This document shows, one piece after another, positions 44,046 to 53,168 of a stretch of 55,257 nucleotides of DNA. Below the pieces are notes generated by a model. It saw only the letters and a list, made by a program, of their open reading frames with translations. It ran no database searches and was not told where the DNA came from. The stretch is taken from positions 1 to 55,257 of the forward strand of contig NZ_RCOS01000076.1 of NCBI RefSeq assembly GCF_003947435.1, given 5' to 3'. This DNA comes from Candidatus Methanodesulfokora washburnensis. Its GTDB lineage: Archaea > Korarchaeota > Korarchaeia > Korarchaeales > Korarchaeaceae. A program made the translations under genes and the position numbers. Position 1 is the first letter of the stretch. Each line of letters starts with the position of its first letter.

Positions 44046-44591
44046 TTAGCTCTCTTTTATCCTGAACGGAGGCTCAAGCCACGGTTTCTTTCCCTCCTTC
44101 ACCATCTTCGATATGTGATAACCTCTTATCACGAGTCCTGCTAAGAAAGTCTTGTAGGCTATCTCGCTTCCATCCTCATACCACCATTTCTTTCCTATCT
44201 CAGCCACTTTCTCAGCCTCCTCTATCGTTATCTCATCCACATCCTTCGAAAAGATCTTCTTCAGATACTCAAGGTCCTCCTTTGCTATGGGATTTAGCTT
44301 CACGATGGAGAAAACCCTCTGCATCTCAGATCCGAGCATCCTTGCCTCATCATCCCTTATCAAGCCCTTAAGGCTGAGGAAGTCCAGCATAAGGGAGTTT
44401 ATTGTTATAGTAGCTGATTTCATCCCATCAAAAGCTCTCGATATCTCCCCTCTTAACCCAGAGATCTCTCTCTCAATGTTCTCGAACCTATAATCTATTT
44501 TAGAAAACTTCCTCCCCAGCCAGTAGGTCACTCCTGCAAGCATTCCTACTATCGTGAGCGAAATGCTGATCACGTAGTATATGGGATCCAT
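44046..44591 (-). CDS. Membrane-anchored coiled-coil protein (unknown)
   Basis: This 181-residue product has one N-terminal membrane helix (about 5-25), then a coiled-coil segment (IDYRFENIEREISGLRGEISRAFDGM), a helical region and a C-terminal Trp/Glu/Lys-rich domain (GKKWWYEDGSEIAYKTFLAGLVIRGYH). The family is not recognised. It lies upstream of pstS on the same strand, about 155 bases away, but the pst promoter intervenes, so joint transcription is unlikely. Confidence 0.65.
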   Translation of the reverse strand: MDPIYYVISISLTIVGMLAGVTYWLGRKFSKIDYRFENIEREISGLRGEISRAFDGMKSATITINSLMLDFLSLKGLIRDDEARMLGSEMQRVFSIVKLNPIAKEDLEYLKKIFSKDVDEITIEEAEKVAEIGKKWWYEDGSEIAYKTFLAGLVIRGYHISKMVKEGKKPWLEPPFRIKES

Positions 44592-44647
44592 CGTATTTTC
44601 GTGCTTGTGTGCTTAATAAGTTTCATGGTTCTTTTATAGAGGTAAAT

Positions 44648-45214
44648 TTATTTATAACGTCTTATTGAGTTTATGTATAATATAACCCATAAGTCTATCA
44701 CTGTTATTCCAAATGCCTCCACAGTCGCTGTTGAAGGCCATTTTACTACAGCAGCTATTATAGGGCTTATTATCCCAGCTAAAAGGGAGAAAACACCTTC
44801 TTTTCCTCTAAAACTTGCTCCCCATGTTATTATTGATATATCTGCTTGGATAAAGAACCACAAGGATACAAAGAGATGATGTCTTATGCCCTTGGGAAAA
44901 ATCCCTATCAGCATGAGGAAAATGCTTGCTATAAACATAAAAGCGCCTGCCACACACTCGAGCTTGTTCCTCGAGCTATTTATGATACAAGTGGAGAAGA
45001 CAGCGGATAAAACTCCTGTTGCCACTAGCCCATAGTTGAATATCCATGGCATATTTGCATTAGGTCCTCCTAGGTCGCTAAACGCATTTTTTGTGATGGA
45101 GAACCAAGGATTATACTGTATTGACAGAAATATAACCACCCATGCGAGAATTAAGGCAGATAGTCCGGATATAATTGTCAGATATCTTGCGGACACAAAA
45201 ATCAGCTTCTGCAA
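44648..45214 (-). CDS. DUF998-type membrane protein
   Basis: This 188-residue membrane protein has six helices and the DUF998 features NAFSDLGGP after the first helix and [12 protein letters not shown] near the centre. The family has no settled function. TTG start at 45214 or GTG at 45196. It is divergent from acdA, whose ATG at 45247 lies just 32 bases away, so the promoters overlap in the aatatttttaaaattt stretch. Confidence 0.75.
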   Translation of the reverse strand: MQKLIFVSARYLTIISGLSALILAWVVIFLSIQYNPWFSITKNAFSDLGGPNANMPWIFNYGLVATGVLSAVFSTCIINSSRNKLECVAGAFMFIASIFLMLIGIFPKGIRHHLFVSLWFFIQADISIITWGASFRGKEGVFSLLAGIISPIIAAVVKWPSTATVEAFGITVIDLWVILYINSIRRYK

Positions 45215-45246
45215 TATTTTTAAAATTTCCCCTTCTGAGCAGGGAT

Positions 45247-46558
45247 ATGGACTTCATATTCAGGCCCAATTCCGTTGCGGTTGTTGGAGCCTCAAGGACG
45301 GAGGGAAAGCTTGGATATACAGTGCTGAAGAACATAAAGGAGGGATTTAAGGGGAAAAATATATCCTGTAAATCCTAGGGCAGATGAGATCCTTGGCCTT
45401 AAATGCTACAGCTCCGTTGAGGAGATACCTGATAGAATAGACCTAGCTGTCATCTTGGTCCCATATTCCTCTGTAATAGATGTAGTTAAGGAGTGCATCA
45501 AGAAAGGGGCAAGGGGCTTTGTCGTCATATCAGGAGGGTTCAGGGAAGCCGGAAGGGAGGATCTTGAAAGAGAGCTTGTCCATGAAGTTAGAAAAGCTGG
45601 AGGAAGGCTAATAGGGCCGAATTGCCAGGGAATAAACAACCCTCATGCTGGATTGTGCGCTAGCTGGCCCCTGATAAGAAAGTCAGGTCCTGTAGCTGTG
45701 ATATCGCAGAGCGGGACAATAGGAGCATACATGGAGATGAACTGTGAGTTCTTGGGGATAAGCAAGTTTATCGCCCTGGGAAACAAGGCAGATGTTGATG
45801 AGATAGACCTTCTTGAATATCTAGCTGAGGATGATGAGACAGGAGTTGTGTCTCTTTACATGGAAGGGACTAGAGATGGGAGGAGGTTCATGGATGCTGT
45901 CGAAAAGTGCTCAAGAAGGAAGCCCGTCGTCATACTGAAGGGTGGCACGACAGAGGCTGGAAGGGAATCGATAAAATCCCACACTGGGACACTGGCAGGA
46001 AGGGATGAGGTTTATGATGCAGCCTTCAGGAAAGCTGGGGCTATAAGGGCATCCAGTCTGGAGGAATTCCTGGACTTCACGTTGGCTTTGTCCTTCTACG
46101 GTCCAAGAAAGATTGAGGAGGTTGTTGTGATAACGAGCTCGGGAGGATGCGGAATACTCGCATCCGATGCGATAGAGACAAGAGGGATGAAATTGAAGAG
46201 AATAGATGACAAGATAGAGAGGCTTAAGAAGGAGATGCCCGATTTTGTTGTCTTAAGAAATCCATTAGATCTGACAGGAAGCGCTTACGCTGAGCTTTAT
46301 GATAAGGCGATGGAGATAATCGGACAGGCGGATGCATACCTGTTGATATTCGGCGATCCAATACCAGGGGCTTTTGATGTCGTTAAAAAGCACAGGGACA
46401 AGACCATTTTCGTCTCATATCTTGGGGGAGGGAATGTGGAAAAAGAGGAGGTGGAGAAGTTCAGAAATGCAGGATTCCCCGTGTTTCCAACTCCAGAAAG
46501 AGCTGTAAACGGGATGCATGCTGTGAGAACCTACTGGAGAATGTTAAACAAGCAATAA
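45247..46558 (+). CDS. acdA: ADP-forming acetyl-CoA synthetase alpha subunit, frameshifted at an A5 run
   Basis: From the ATG at 45247 the frame begins [28 protein letters not shown] (CoA-binding domain) and then breaks. Dropping one A from the AAAAA at 45355-45359 continues it through [14 protein letters not shown] to the rest (45455-46558), giving 436 residues. The later part has the succinyl-CoA-ligase-like fold with [11 protein letters not shown] and the catalytic His in [21 protein letters not shown]. The enzyme makes ATP from acyl-CoA and ADP in archaea. The beta subunit is not in the window. Confidence 0.88.
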
Positions 46559-46731
46559 AATTATAAAAAATACTTAATTTATTATTCCCACTCTTCTGGC
46601 CTCTCCTATAGGTTTGTTGTAACATTCATGAGTCAGGAAATCTTGATGAGATCGTCTATTGCCGAAAATAAAATCGACAATTAAAAAAAAGATAATAAGA
46701 GGGGGTCACGTCGACTCTTGGTGAAGAAGAA

Positions 46732-47841
46732 ATGAGGGCCTCAGGAATTTTCAAGCATGTTATGGTCTCATTTCTCATTGGTTTGATCCTAGCATCCTCA
46801 ATACAGCCTGTCTTAGTAAGAGCAGAGGATATAGAGATAGCTGTTCCCAGCTTAGATGACAGAAACAGGGTTATAATGCTCTACATGCTCGGAGTAGCCC
46901 TTTCCACTACTCCTCTCAATACATCAGCGAAGTACGAGCTATTTCACACGGTATACATGTACAGAAATGGCACGCTGAATCTCGTTAATTCTCCTTATAT
47001 CTCAGGCGAGGAGCTCGAACAACCGCTCAACTATGCATTGGAGACAAGAAGGATGATGGAGAATGGAACTCTCACTACATTCAAGAATGAAACTGGAATC
47101 TATGTGGCTTACAACGGCACTATATCAGATGCGCTGCTCTTCGTTAACAATGGATCTTGGGATATGGAGCTTGGACCCCTATATAACACAAGTCTGAATA
47201 ACAATACTATGATCTATTGGAGAAGTGTAAAAGCAAACTTCAGCGGGCAGCTTATCGAGTACAATTTGATACAATTAATAGCAAATATAAGTGATACTCA
47301 CAAAGTATATATAACTACTATAGGGGAGAAGCTGAACGACACGAGCTACAGCTATGTGTACACAGAGGCAATGTACTGGTTTAAGGACAAGAACACATTC
47401 TTCGGCGACTGGATAATTTTACCGGAAGGAGCTGACAGTTTGGACCAGTACTATGAGATGGTGGCGAATGCGGTTCAGTTCCTGTACAATGATGTTTACA
47501 AGGGCTCCAGCCCTGGATATGTTCCTACATCATATCCACAAATAGCTAAATACCTAAATATACTATCTAAGAACATACCTCTAGGATACAATCTAAGAGT
47601 AATAAAAGGATATGCTCTAGTAACAGATTTTGTTATATCAATGCTTGTCGGAGCGGCTATGGGAGCCCTAAGCTATACCATAAAATGGGCTATAACAACT
47701 GGATGTGATAGGAGCAAATGGAGCTGGAGAGATTTTGGAATATCTGTTGCTGTTGGAGCAGCTCTTGGACCTGTAGGCTCGAAACTAAAAGGAGCTGTCT
47801 CATGCTTCTTGAAGTGGCTACCAGAATGGGCAAGGTGGTGA
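46732..47841 (+). CDS. Secreted glycoprotein-like protein with C-terminal glycine-zipper segment
   Basis: From the ATG at 46732 the 369-residue product has a signal peptide (about 10-31), then a domain with more than ten N-glycosylation sequons (NGT, NNT, NDT and others). The C-terminus has two hydrophobic Gly/Ala-rich helices (DFVISMLVGAAMGALSYTIKW; FGISVAVGAALGPVGSKLKG) and an amphipathic FLKWLPEWARW end. Two Cys flank the second helix. The zipper-like helices recall pore-forming peptide or toxin C-termini, but no family is recognised. The next gene follows at once. Confidence 0.7.
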   Translation: MRASGIFKHVMVSFLIGLILASSIQPVLVRAEDIEIAVPSLDDRNRVIMLYMLGVALSTTPLNTSAKYELFHTVYMYRNGTLNLVNSPYISGEELEQPLNYALETRRMMENGTLTTFKNETGIYVAYNGTISDALLFVNNGSWDMELGPLYNTSLNNNTMIYWRSVKANFSGQLIEYNLIQLIANISDTHKVYITTIGEKLNDTSYSYVYTEAMYWFKDKNTFFGDWIILPEGADSLDQYYEMVANAVQFLYNDVYKGSSPGYVPTSYPQIAKYLNILSKNIPLGYNLRVIKGYALVTDFVISMLVGAAMGALSYTIKWAITTGCDRSKWSWRDFGISVAVGAALGPVGSKLKGAVSCFLKWLPEWARW

Positions 47842-47842
47842 A

Positions 47843-48073
47843 ATGAAGGAAAAATCACATACCTTTCTCTTCTTTTTAATACCATATCTTATAGCTTCCA
47901 TTTTAGTTGGTATTATAGTTTATATTTCTATATTTAGTATAATTCCTAATTATATAAAACTTTTAGGGGAACCTCGTCCTATCGCGGACAGTGCACTTCA
48001 GGGTCTTATATGGGGTATCCTGTTCGCTCTTATAATGTCAGTGTATGAGATGAGGAAGACAAGAAGGAAATAG
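47843..48073 (+). CDS. Small two-helix membrane protein (possible immunity protein)
   Basis: This 76-residue product begins one base after the stop of the secreted protein gene. It has two membrane helices (about 8-30 and 49-66), a Lys/Arg C-terminus (MRKTRRK) and A+T-rich coding sequence. Its placement directly behind a secreted protein with hydrophobic C-terminal helices is like that of small immunity proteins, but that is inference from arrangement alone. Confidence 0.6.
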   Translation: MKEKSHTFLFFLIPYLIASILVGIIVYISIFSIIPNYIKLLGEPRPIADSALQGLIWGILFALIMSVYEMRKTRRK

Positions 48074-48139
48074 GTAAATACAAGAAATATACGCCTAACT
48101 TCCCTGATTGCTCGCTTCATGGGATCCCCCTATAGAATG

Positions 48140-48811
48140 TCATCTTGATCTGACCCTTGACTCCAAGCTTGAGATATATTCTTCAACCTTCTTAAACCAT
48201 TTATTGAACTCCTCCTCAAGCCCTTCCCTTGGATACTCCCCGTTATAAAAGTACTTTATGTGAAGTATTTCCACAAAACTATTAAAAGCAGTCCTGTAGG
48301 GCTCCTCAAGCTCCCTTCTGATAAGTCCCCATCTTCCCACCTCTGTTGAAAGATAGACCATGGATGCAATCCTTGCTGCATGGAAAGGTGCATCAAACGC
48401 CTCCTTTATATGTCTTTCCTTTACTAAATTGTTATCTGTCCTTTTTGAGAGCTCAAAATAATCCAGTGCAGCCCTTAAAGATGCCCTTGCCTCCTCGAAT
48501 GAGGGATCACCTAGTTGTCTTGCGTACTCAAGAAGAAACCTTCCATCCCCATGAAGAAGCCTGAATGACCCGAGTACTCCCCTGAGAAGATCCTCTTTTG
48601 GGATTTTTCCCACCTCAAAGACGAGGATATCGGCGTTAAAATCAGCTACTGCATCCAGATAGCCGCTGTACTCCTTCATCTTCTCTGTTATCACGAGGAG
48701 ATCCAGATCCCTAGCATGCTCAGGTGCGTATACTGAGGAGCCGAACTGGACTATCTCCACTATGTTCGGGTCGTACTCAAGAAGCCTCTTCACAACAAGC
48801 TGGGGATCCAT
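48140..48811 (-). CDS. MNT nucleotidyltransferase with HEPN-like C-terminal domain (single chain)
   Basis: From the ATG at 48811 the 223-residue product has the MNT signature GSSVYAPEHARDLDLLVI (GS-x10-DxD) near residue 24, followed by about 100 residues of helical HEPN-like sequence (KRTDNNLVKERHIKEAFDAPFHAARIAS). It is a fused version of the two-gene HEPN/MNT pair at 8720-9498. The frame extends to 48856, but the first 15 codons precede a better family start. Lone gene on the minus strand. Confidence 0.75.
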   Translation of the reverse strand: MDPQLVVKRLLEYDPNIVEIVQFGSSVYAPEHARDLDLLVITEKMKEYSGYLDAVADFNADILVFEVGKIPKEDLLRGVLGSFRLLHGDGRFLLEYARQLGDPSFEEARASLRAALDYFELSKRTDNNLVKERHIKEAFDAPFHAARIASMVYLSTEVGRWGLIRRELEEPYRTAFNSFVEILHIKYFYNGEYPREGLEEEFNKWFKKVEEYISSLESRVRSR

Positions 48812-48934
48812 CATATAACTGACATAATACAGATATTTAAGGATGATCCTGTACATGCATCCTGCCGGACACTGATAAGCGTCATTCTTTTTGGAAAGCT
48901 GTATAAAGGTTTATATTAAAAAAGAGAGGGCAGG

Positions 48935-49842
48935 TTATCTTCTGATCCTTCTCAGCATCACTATGGCAACAAGCGAGAGCAGGATTAGGATGAAAATTGC
49001 CTCCTTTCTGTAGTCATCAGCAGGTTTAGGTTCCAGCGGCACAATTCTCATTTTCTCAGGCGAGAAGTCGTAATCTATAAAGATCTCGAGGGGATAACTT
49101 TCATCAGCTAAAGAATCCCTTATCTTATCGATGACCTGCTTTTCAGAGAGGTTTTTCTCAATCAAACATTTCCCATCCACGTATACATTAACTAACTGTG
49201 AGACATGAAGCATGGAAGTGGCAACACAGAAAGATCTGAGGCTCCCGTTAACAGCTTCCCTATATATCCTGCTCATTACCTCAACTCCCTTTCTTCCCTG
49301 TTCCTCTGTAACTGGATGTATCACTACAACTACTTTCCTATTCATGGCATTAGGAGGTAATTTCTCGAGCATTGCGACAAAATCCCCCGGAATTTCCATC
49401 GATGAGTCCTTAAAAACGTGTATTATCAGGGCATTTCTAGATGATGTAATCTGATAAATTTTCAGGCCAAGCTTCAGTGCATATCCGGCAACTTTTTCGG
49501 GCAGAGGCTCAAGACTTGTATTTCCGCTGGTGACATATATTCTGGATTCCTCCGGAATATCGGATGTATCGTTCTTAAGAGCTCCTATCCCTTCAAGAGC
49601 TCTGTATATATCGAGCATTAGATCAGTGCATCTAAAGTCCTTCCCTCTCTGGATGCATACGTAGCAGTTCCTGTAAACGTAGTCATATGCCCTTGGGTTG
49701 AACACCAAATAGTAGATGCCATTCTCCTCCTTTATTAAGAAGTTCTTCTCCCTCTCCGGATCAGCAGCATAATAATTCAGTGGAATCATAAGAATTGCCA
49801 GCAGAACAAGGAGAATTAGACAACTTTTACTAGATATCTCAT
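48935..49842 (-). CDS. Membrane-anchored paralogue A, signal peptide frameshifted
   Basis: The main frame from 49789 (IPLNYYAADPERE onward) encodes an extracellular domain with Cys pairs (RNCYVCIQRG; RCTD) and VVVIHPVTEEQGRKG, and ends in a C-terminal membrane helix and RRIRR. The gene at 50215 is its paralogue. The expected signal peptide lies upstream but in two frames: an ATG at 49842 after GAGGTG starts RYLVKVV, and the next frame continues LILLVLLAILMIPLNYY, joined if one C is restored near 49820. With that base the start matches the paralogue. Function unknown. Confidence 0.7.
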
Positions 49843-50214
49843 CACCTCAAGGATATGTCGCAGGATACACCTTCAGGTAGTTAATAACCGTTCTAGTCTA
49901 TATACTTTCATCCCTTCCCCCTTTTGAGGGCCTTCGGGGTGAACGGATGAAGCCCCCCACATCTATCTTCTCTGCCTGTGCCCATTCGGGCTTTTTCCCC
50001 ACATACCGGGCACGGCTCAAAAAATGGGAGATTATATTTAAACTTAACAGTACTGATCACATCACTGAGGTTATTAAACTTTACGCTAAGTGGAAGCAGT
50101 TTTTAACTCCTTGTAACCGAGGTGAAGGCAGATTAACAAGAAGAATTTTCCACAGAGCCGTTTCTAATAAACTAGATCTGAGAATAAAATAAAAAGAGGG
50201 GATTACCTGAGGTT
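49843..50214. other. 372-base gap: inverted repeat and possible IS/TnpB-like or structured RNA remnant
   Basis: No convincing gene. Near 49907-49951 an inverted repeat TTCATCC/GGATGAA (38 bases apart centre-wise) encloses a C/G-rich loop. On the minus strand, a short frame through 49950-50020 has a CPVCG-type motif and a basic, Gly-rich end, recalling the C-terminus of an IS605-type TnpB or the 3' part of its guide RNA. Sequence around 50040-50200 is A+T-rich. The similarity is by eye and weak. Confidence 0.3.
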
Positions 50215-51135
50215 TCAGATAGCCCTCTTCCTTCTGGCGAGAATTGCTATTGCCACAAGGGAAAGCAGTACTGGTATAATGTAAATCTCATTATGGTTTG
50301 AAGAAGTGGTTGGCGTGGAGTTGTTTCTCCTCTCCAGCGGAAGTGGAGAAATCTTACTAAATGTGGAATTGTAGTCTATTATCACCTTAAGAGGATAGCT
50401 TTCATCAACCACATTCCTTATGGCATCTATTGCCTGTCTCTCCGATATGCCCTTCTCCTCTAGGCATCTCCCATCTACATATGCACCAACAAGCTCTGGA
50501 ACAAATTGTAACATGGAAGTTACGACGCAGAAAGACCTCAAGCTGCCATTGGTAGCTTCCCTTCCTATTTTATTCATGATATCAAATGCCCTCTTACCTT
50601 GCTCCTCTGTAACTGGCTGTATCACAACAACAGCTATCTTTCTCCTTAACTCAGCTCTGGGAGGAAGTTCTTCAAGCTTGCTGATGAGATTCTTGGGCAG
50701 TTTTATAGATGAATCCTTAAAGGCATATATTATCAATGCATTTCTAAATGACGTAATATAATCGATCTTTAAGTTCAGCTTTGACAAATATTCAGCGATC
50801 TCATCAGGAATGGGCTCTAAATAGCTCTTATTCGGCTTTTCACTGACATATATTCTGTAATCTGGGGTATTTGTGTCTGTCTCTATGATCCCCAGCCTCT
50901 TATAAATCTTGTACCCGTCTCCTCCTAGATCGTAGATGCAACTTCTTCCATGCCCTCTTTCAATACATACGTAGCAGTTCCTGTAAACGTAGTCATATGC
51001 CCTTGGGTTGAACACCAAATAGTAGATGCCATTCTCCTCCCCTACTGAGAGCTGCATCTCCCTTTCTGGATCGGCAACATAGTAATTCAGGGGGATCAGA
51101 AGAAGCGTGAGCAGAACAAGATAGATAAATCTCAT
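50215..51135 (-). CDS. Membrane-anchored paralogue B, downstream of trypsin-fold protease
   Basis: From the ATG at 51135 (GAGGTGAT four bases upstream) the 306-residue product has a signal peptide (about 1-20), an extracellular domain with RNCYVCIERG and a further Cys in RSCIYD, a VVVIQPVTEEQGKRA segment, and a C-terminal membrane helix before RRKRAI. It is paralogous to the 48935 gene; a 75-base stretch is identical. The protease gene ends five bases upstream (51149), so the two are one operon; this protein may be a partner, inhibitor or anchor. Confidence 0.78.
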   Translation of the reverse strand: MRFIYLVLLTLLLIPLNYYVADPEREMQLSVGEENGIYYLVFNPRAYDYVYRNCYVCIERGHGRSCIYDLGGDGYKIYKRLGIIETDTNTPDYRIYVSEKPNKSYLEPIPDEIAEYLSKLNLKIDYITSFRNALIIYAFKDSSIKLPKNLISKLEELPPRAELRRKIAVVVIQPVTEEQGKRAFDIMNKIGREATNGSLRSFCVVTSMLQFVPELVGAYVDGRCLEEKGISERQAIDAIRNVVDESYPLKVIIDYNSTFSKISPLPLERRNNSTPTTSSNHNEIYIIPVLLSLVAIAILARRKRAI

Positions 51136-51148
51136 TGATATCACCTCT

Positions 51149-51853
51149 CTACGGATATGTTAGAGGTTTTATTCCCAAGTAATCGATAACTCCTGAGACC
51201 GATATATAAAGTGTATAATCTGAGCTTCCCCCTACCAGATGTCCGAATAGTAAAGCTCCATCTCCATGTGGCGAGATAGCATAAAGAGGAGAACCACTAT
51301 CCCCCCGCTCTGCAGATAGATTAGCTCCGATAATGTACGTATAATAAACTTGATCAATTGTACCCTGTGTTGTGCCAGTCGTCCTGCCAGTCTTGAAAAC
51401 AGGTACACCGAAAAAGTATCCAATGTCCTGTACTGGAACATAGTCATATACATTCCATTTGGTTGGATAATATGTACCATAGAAGTTATTTATATGAAGA
51501 ACATATGGAACTGAGTTACTGAAACGGACAAACATCGCGTCGATATCATAGGTCCAAATAGCTGGTGTCCCTATATAGTAGCTGATAGAGCTATCATCAG
51601 GCTGATAGAGAGGCGAAGACTGTGAGGCACAATGTCTGGCTGTCACCATACCTACTCTACCGGTTGAATCTCTTGCAGCATAACTTAATGTGCATGCGCC
51701 TTTATCTGCATAATACTGAATTCCCCCTATCAGGGGTCTGTAGCGCTCCCATGTGGGTGCAGCTGGGTCGGAGTACTGGGCATTTATGAGGATTGTCGAG
51801 ATCCCGATGGCCAGAAGGAAAACCACAAGGCACAGGCCCAACCTGCCCCTCAT
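51149..51853 (-). CDS. Secreted trypsin-fold (S1) serine protease
   Basis: This 234-residue product has a signal peptide (about 1-25), then a chymotrypsin-type fold with His74 in TARHC (Cys54 and Cys75 likely bridged), Asp105 in YDIDAMFV and Ser186 in RGDSGSPL, i.e. a full catalytic triad, with GTTQGTIDQVYY typical of the alpha-lytic/streptogrisin group. No long pro-peptide is seen. The ATG at 51853 heads a two-gene operon with the 306-residue anchored protein. S1 proteases of this kind are uncommon in archaea, so transfer from bacteria is possible. Confidence 0.85.
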   Translation of the reverse strand: MRGRLGLCLVVFLLAIGISTILINAQYSDPAAPTWERYRPLIGGIQYYADKGACTLSYAARDSTGRVGMVTARHCASQSSPLYQPDDSSISYYIGTPAIWTYDIDAMFVRFSNSVPYVLHINNFYGTYYPTKWNVYDYVPVQDIGYFFGVPVFKTGRTTGTTQGTIDQVYYTYIIGANLSAERGDSGSPLYAISPHGDGALLFGHLVGGSSDYTLYISVSGVIDYLGIKPLTYP

Positions 51854-51943
51854 ATCTGATCCTGTAATAAAATCCTTTTTTCTTTATTTACTTTTTTTTG
51901 GAATGACGATATTCAGCTCGTCTATTGACAAAAATTTCAGAAA

Positions 51944-52702
51944 CTAAACAAGATCCTCGGGCACTCTATCCGGCTCATACGCCACTTTTGGTGTGATTCC
52001 AGCTCTTCTCAATCTATCCTTAACATGGGGATACAGAAACACATATTCCTCCTCGAACTCCCTTACATAAACAGGATCTATCTCATCAAGCCTCTTTATA
52101 AGCTTGCTTATGTTCTCCCTGCTTGAGAAGGAGAGCATTGCGGCTGGATGGGCTGGGACACTGTGATCTGCCAAATGCTTCAGTGCGTTAAGCTGAAGCT
52201 CAAATGCCTCAGGCCTTGCCCCTGTGAGAAGACTGAATTCTTCCTCACATGTCCCCTTTAGCGATACTCTCACATGAACTCTTCTAAACTTGGATAAATC
52301 TTCAGCTTTTGATTTATCTATCAGGATCCCGTTTGTCTCAAGGATGAACTTGAAGCGGCCATCCTGCTCAACAAGCTCCAGAATTTTTATTAGGTGATCC
52401 CAGCATATCGTTGGTTCATTCCCCGATATCCTGATCAGCCTGTACTTTCTTCTCTCAGCTATTTTTACTAGATTGCGATATACCTCCTCAGGGCTGTAGA
52501 ACTTCCAGCTCATTGTCGGATTGTCCCTCGGCACATTGCTCCAGCAGAAGATGCACCTAAGGTTGCAGCCAACACAATCAGCAGTTGCTATTCCTCCATA
52601 CCACCTGCCTCCTCTGAACCTGTAGTACTTCCTTTTTCCGTCTCTTTCCACAATTTTCCTTGTGGTCTCAGCAAGAGCAATTGGATCGTACCCTCTCTCC
52701 AC
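51944..52702 (-). CDS. Radical SAM protein
   Basis: GTG start at 52702. The 252-residue product has the 4Fe-4S/SAM motif CVGCNLRCIFCW (CxxxCxxC) about residue 43-54, preceded by YYRFRGGRWYGGIATAD, then ISGNEPTICW and a TIM-barrel-like SLKGTCEEEF region. It is close in outline to archaeal radical SAM activases or RNA/protein modification enzymes (the GGIATADC/SGNEPTI style of the AmmeMemoRadiSam/activase-like group). The substrate is unknown. Single-gene unit. Confidence 0.8.
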   Translation of the reverse strand: MERGYDPIALAETTRKIVERDGKRKYYRFRGGRWYGGIATADCVGCNLRCIFCWSNVPRDNPTMSWKFYSPEEVYRNLVKIAERRKYRLIRISGNEPTICWDHLIKILELVEQDGRFKFILETNGILIDKSKAEDLSKFRRVHVRVSLKGTCEEEFSLLTGARPEAFELQLNALKHLADHSVPAHPAAMLSFSSRENISKLIKRLDEIDPVYVREFEEEYVFLYPHVKDRLRRAGITPKVAYEPDRVPEDLV

Positions 52703-52778
52703 AGCTGAACTGAGATAAGGTGCTATAAAAAGTTCTTTAAGCTTTATAGGAAGTCCTTGAAATAAAACTCTGCAGATC

Positions 52779-52988
52779 CTACCTCAAAACTCTCTCAAGA
52801 TCCTCTATAGAGCACTCTACGTATCTCCCTTTAGCAATCTCCTCTCTGCTCCTCTTTATGATCTCCAGAGTATCTTCATCTGCAAGCGTTTCCAATGTAG
52901 CTAGAATTTGCTCTATCCTAGTGAATACGCCTATCATCTCTTTGAAAAGTTCCTCTGGGATGAGAACACCTTTTCTTGTTGTCTTCAT
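52779..52988 (-). CDS. Small antitoxin-like helical protein
   Basis: From the ATG at 52988 the 69-residue product begins TTRKGVLIPEELFKEM, a short strand then helix typical of AbrB/VapB or RHH-like antitoxins, and continues as helices with Glu/Arg. No toxin gene is adjacent on the same strand, so it is either an orphan antitoxin or a regulator. An alternative GTG lies five codons upstream. Family assignment is tentative. Confidence 0.5.
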   Translation of the reverse strand: MKTTRKGVLIPEELFKEMIGVFTRIEQILATLETLADEDTLEIIKRSREEIAKGRYVECSIEDLERVLR

Positions 52989-53168
52989 ACTCACAGAAGA
53001 CACCTGCTGATAGATATTCGTGGAAAATTTAAATTTTATGGACTTATCAACAAGATTTTTGCATCTGTTCTTCTATTGAAATAAGTATTCTTGGCTCCCT
53101 CTTTGAATAACTAAAGGCTTTTCAAGTGATCTAGTTTAAACCGAATCCTTGTTAGCGCTGTGATGCAA

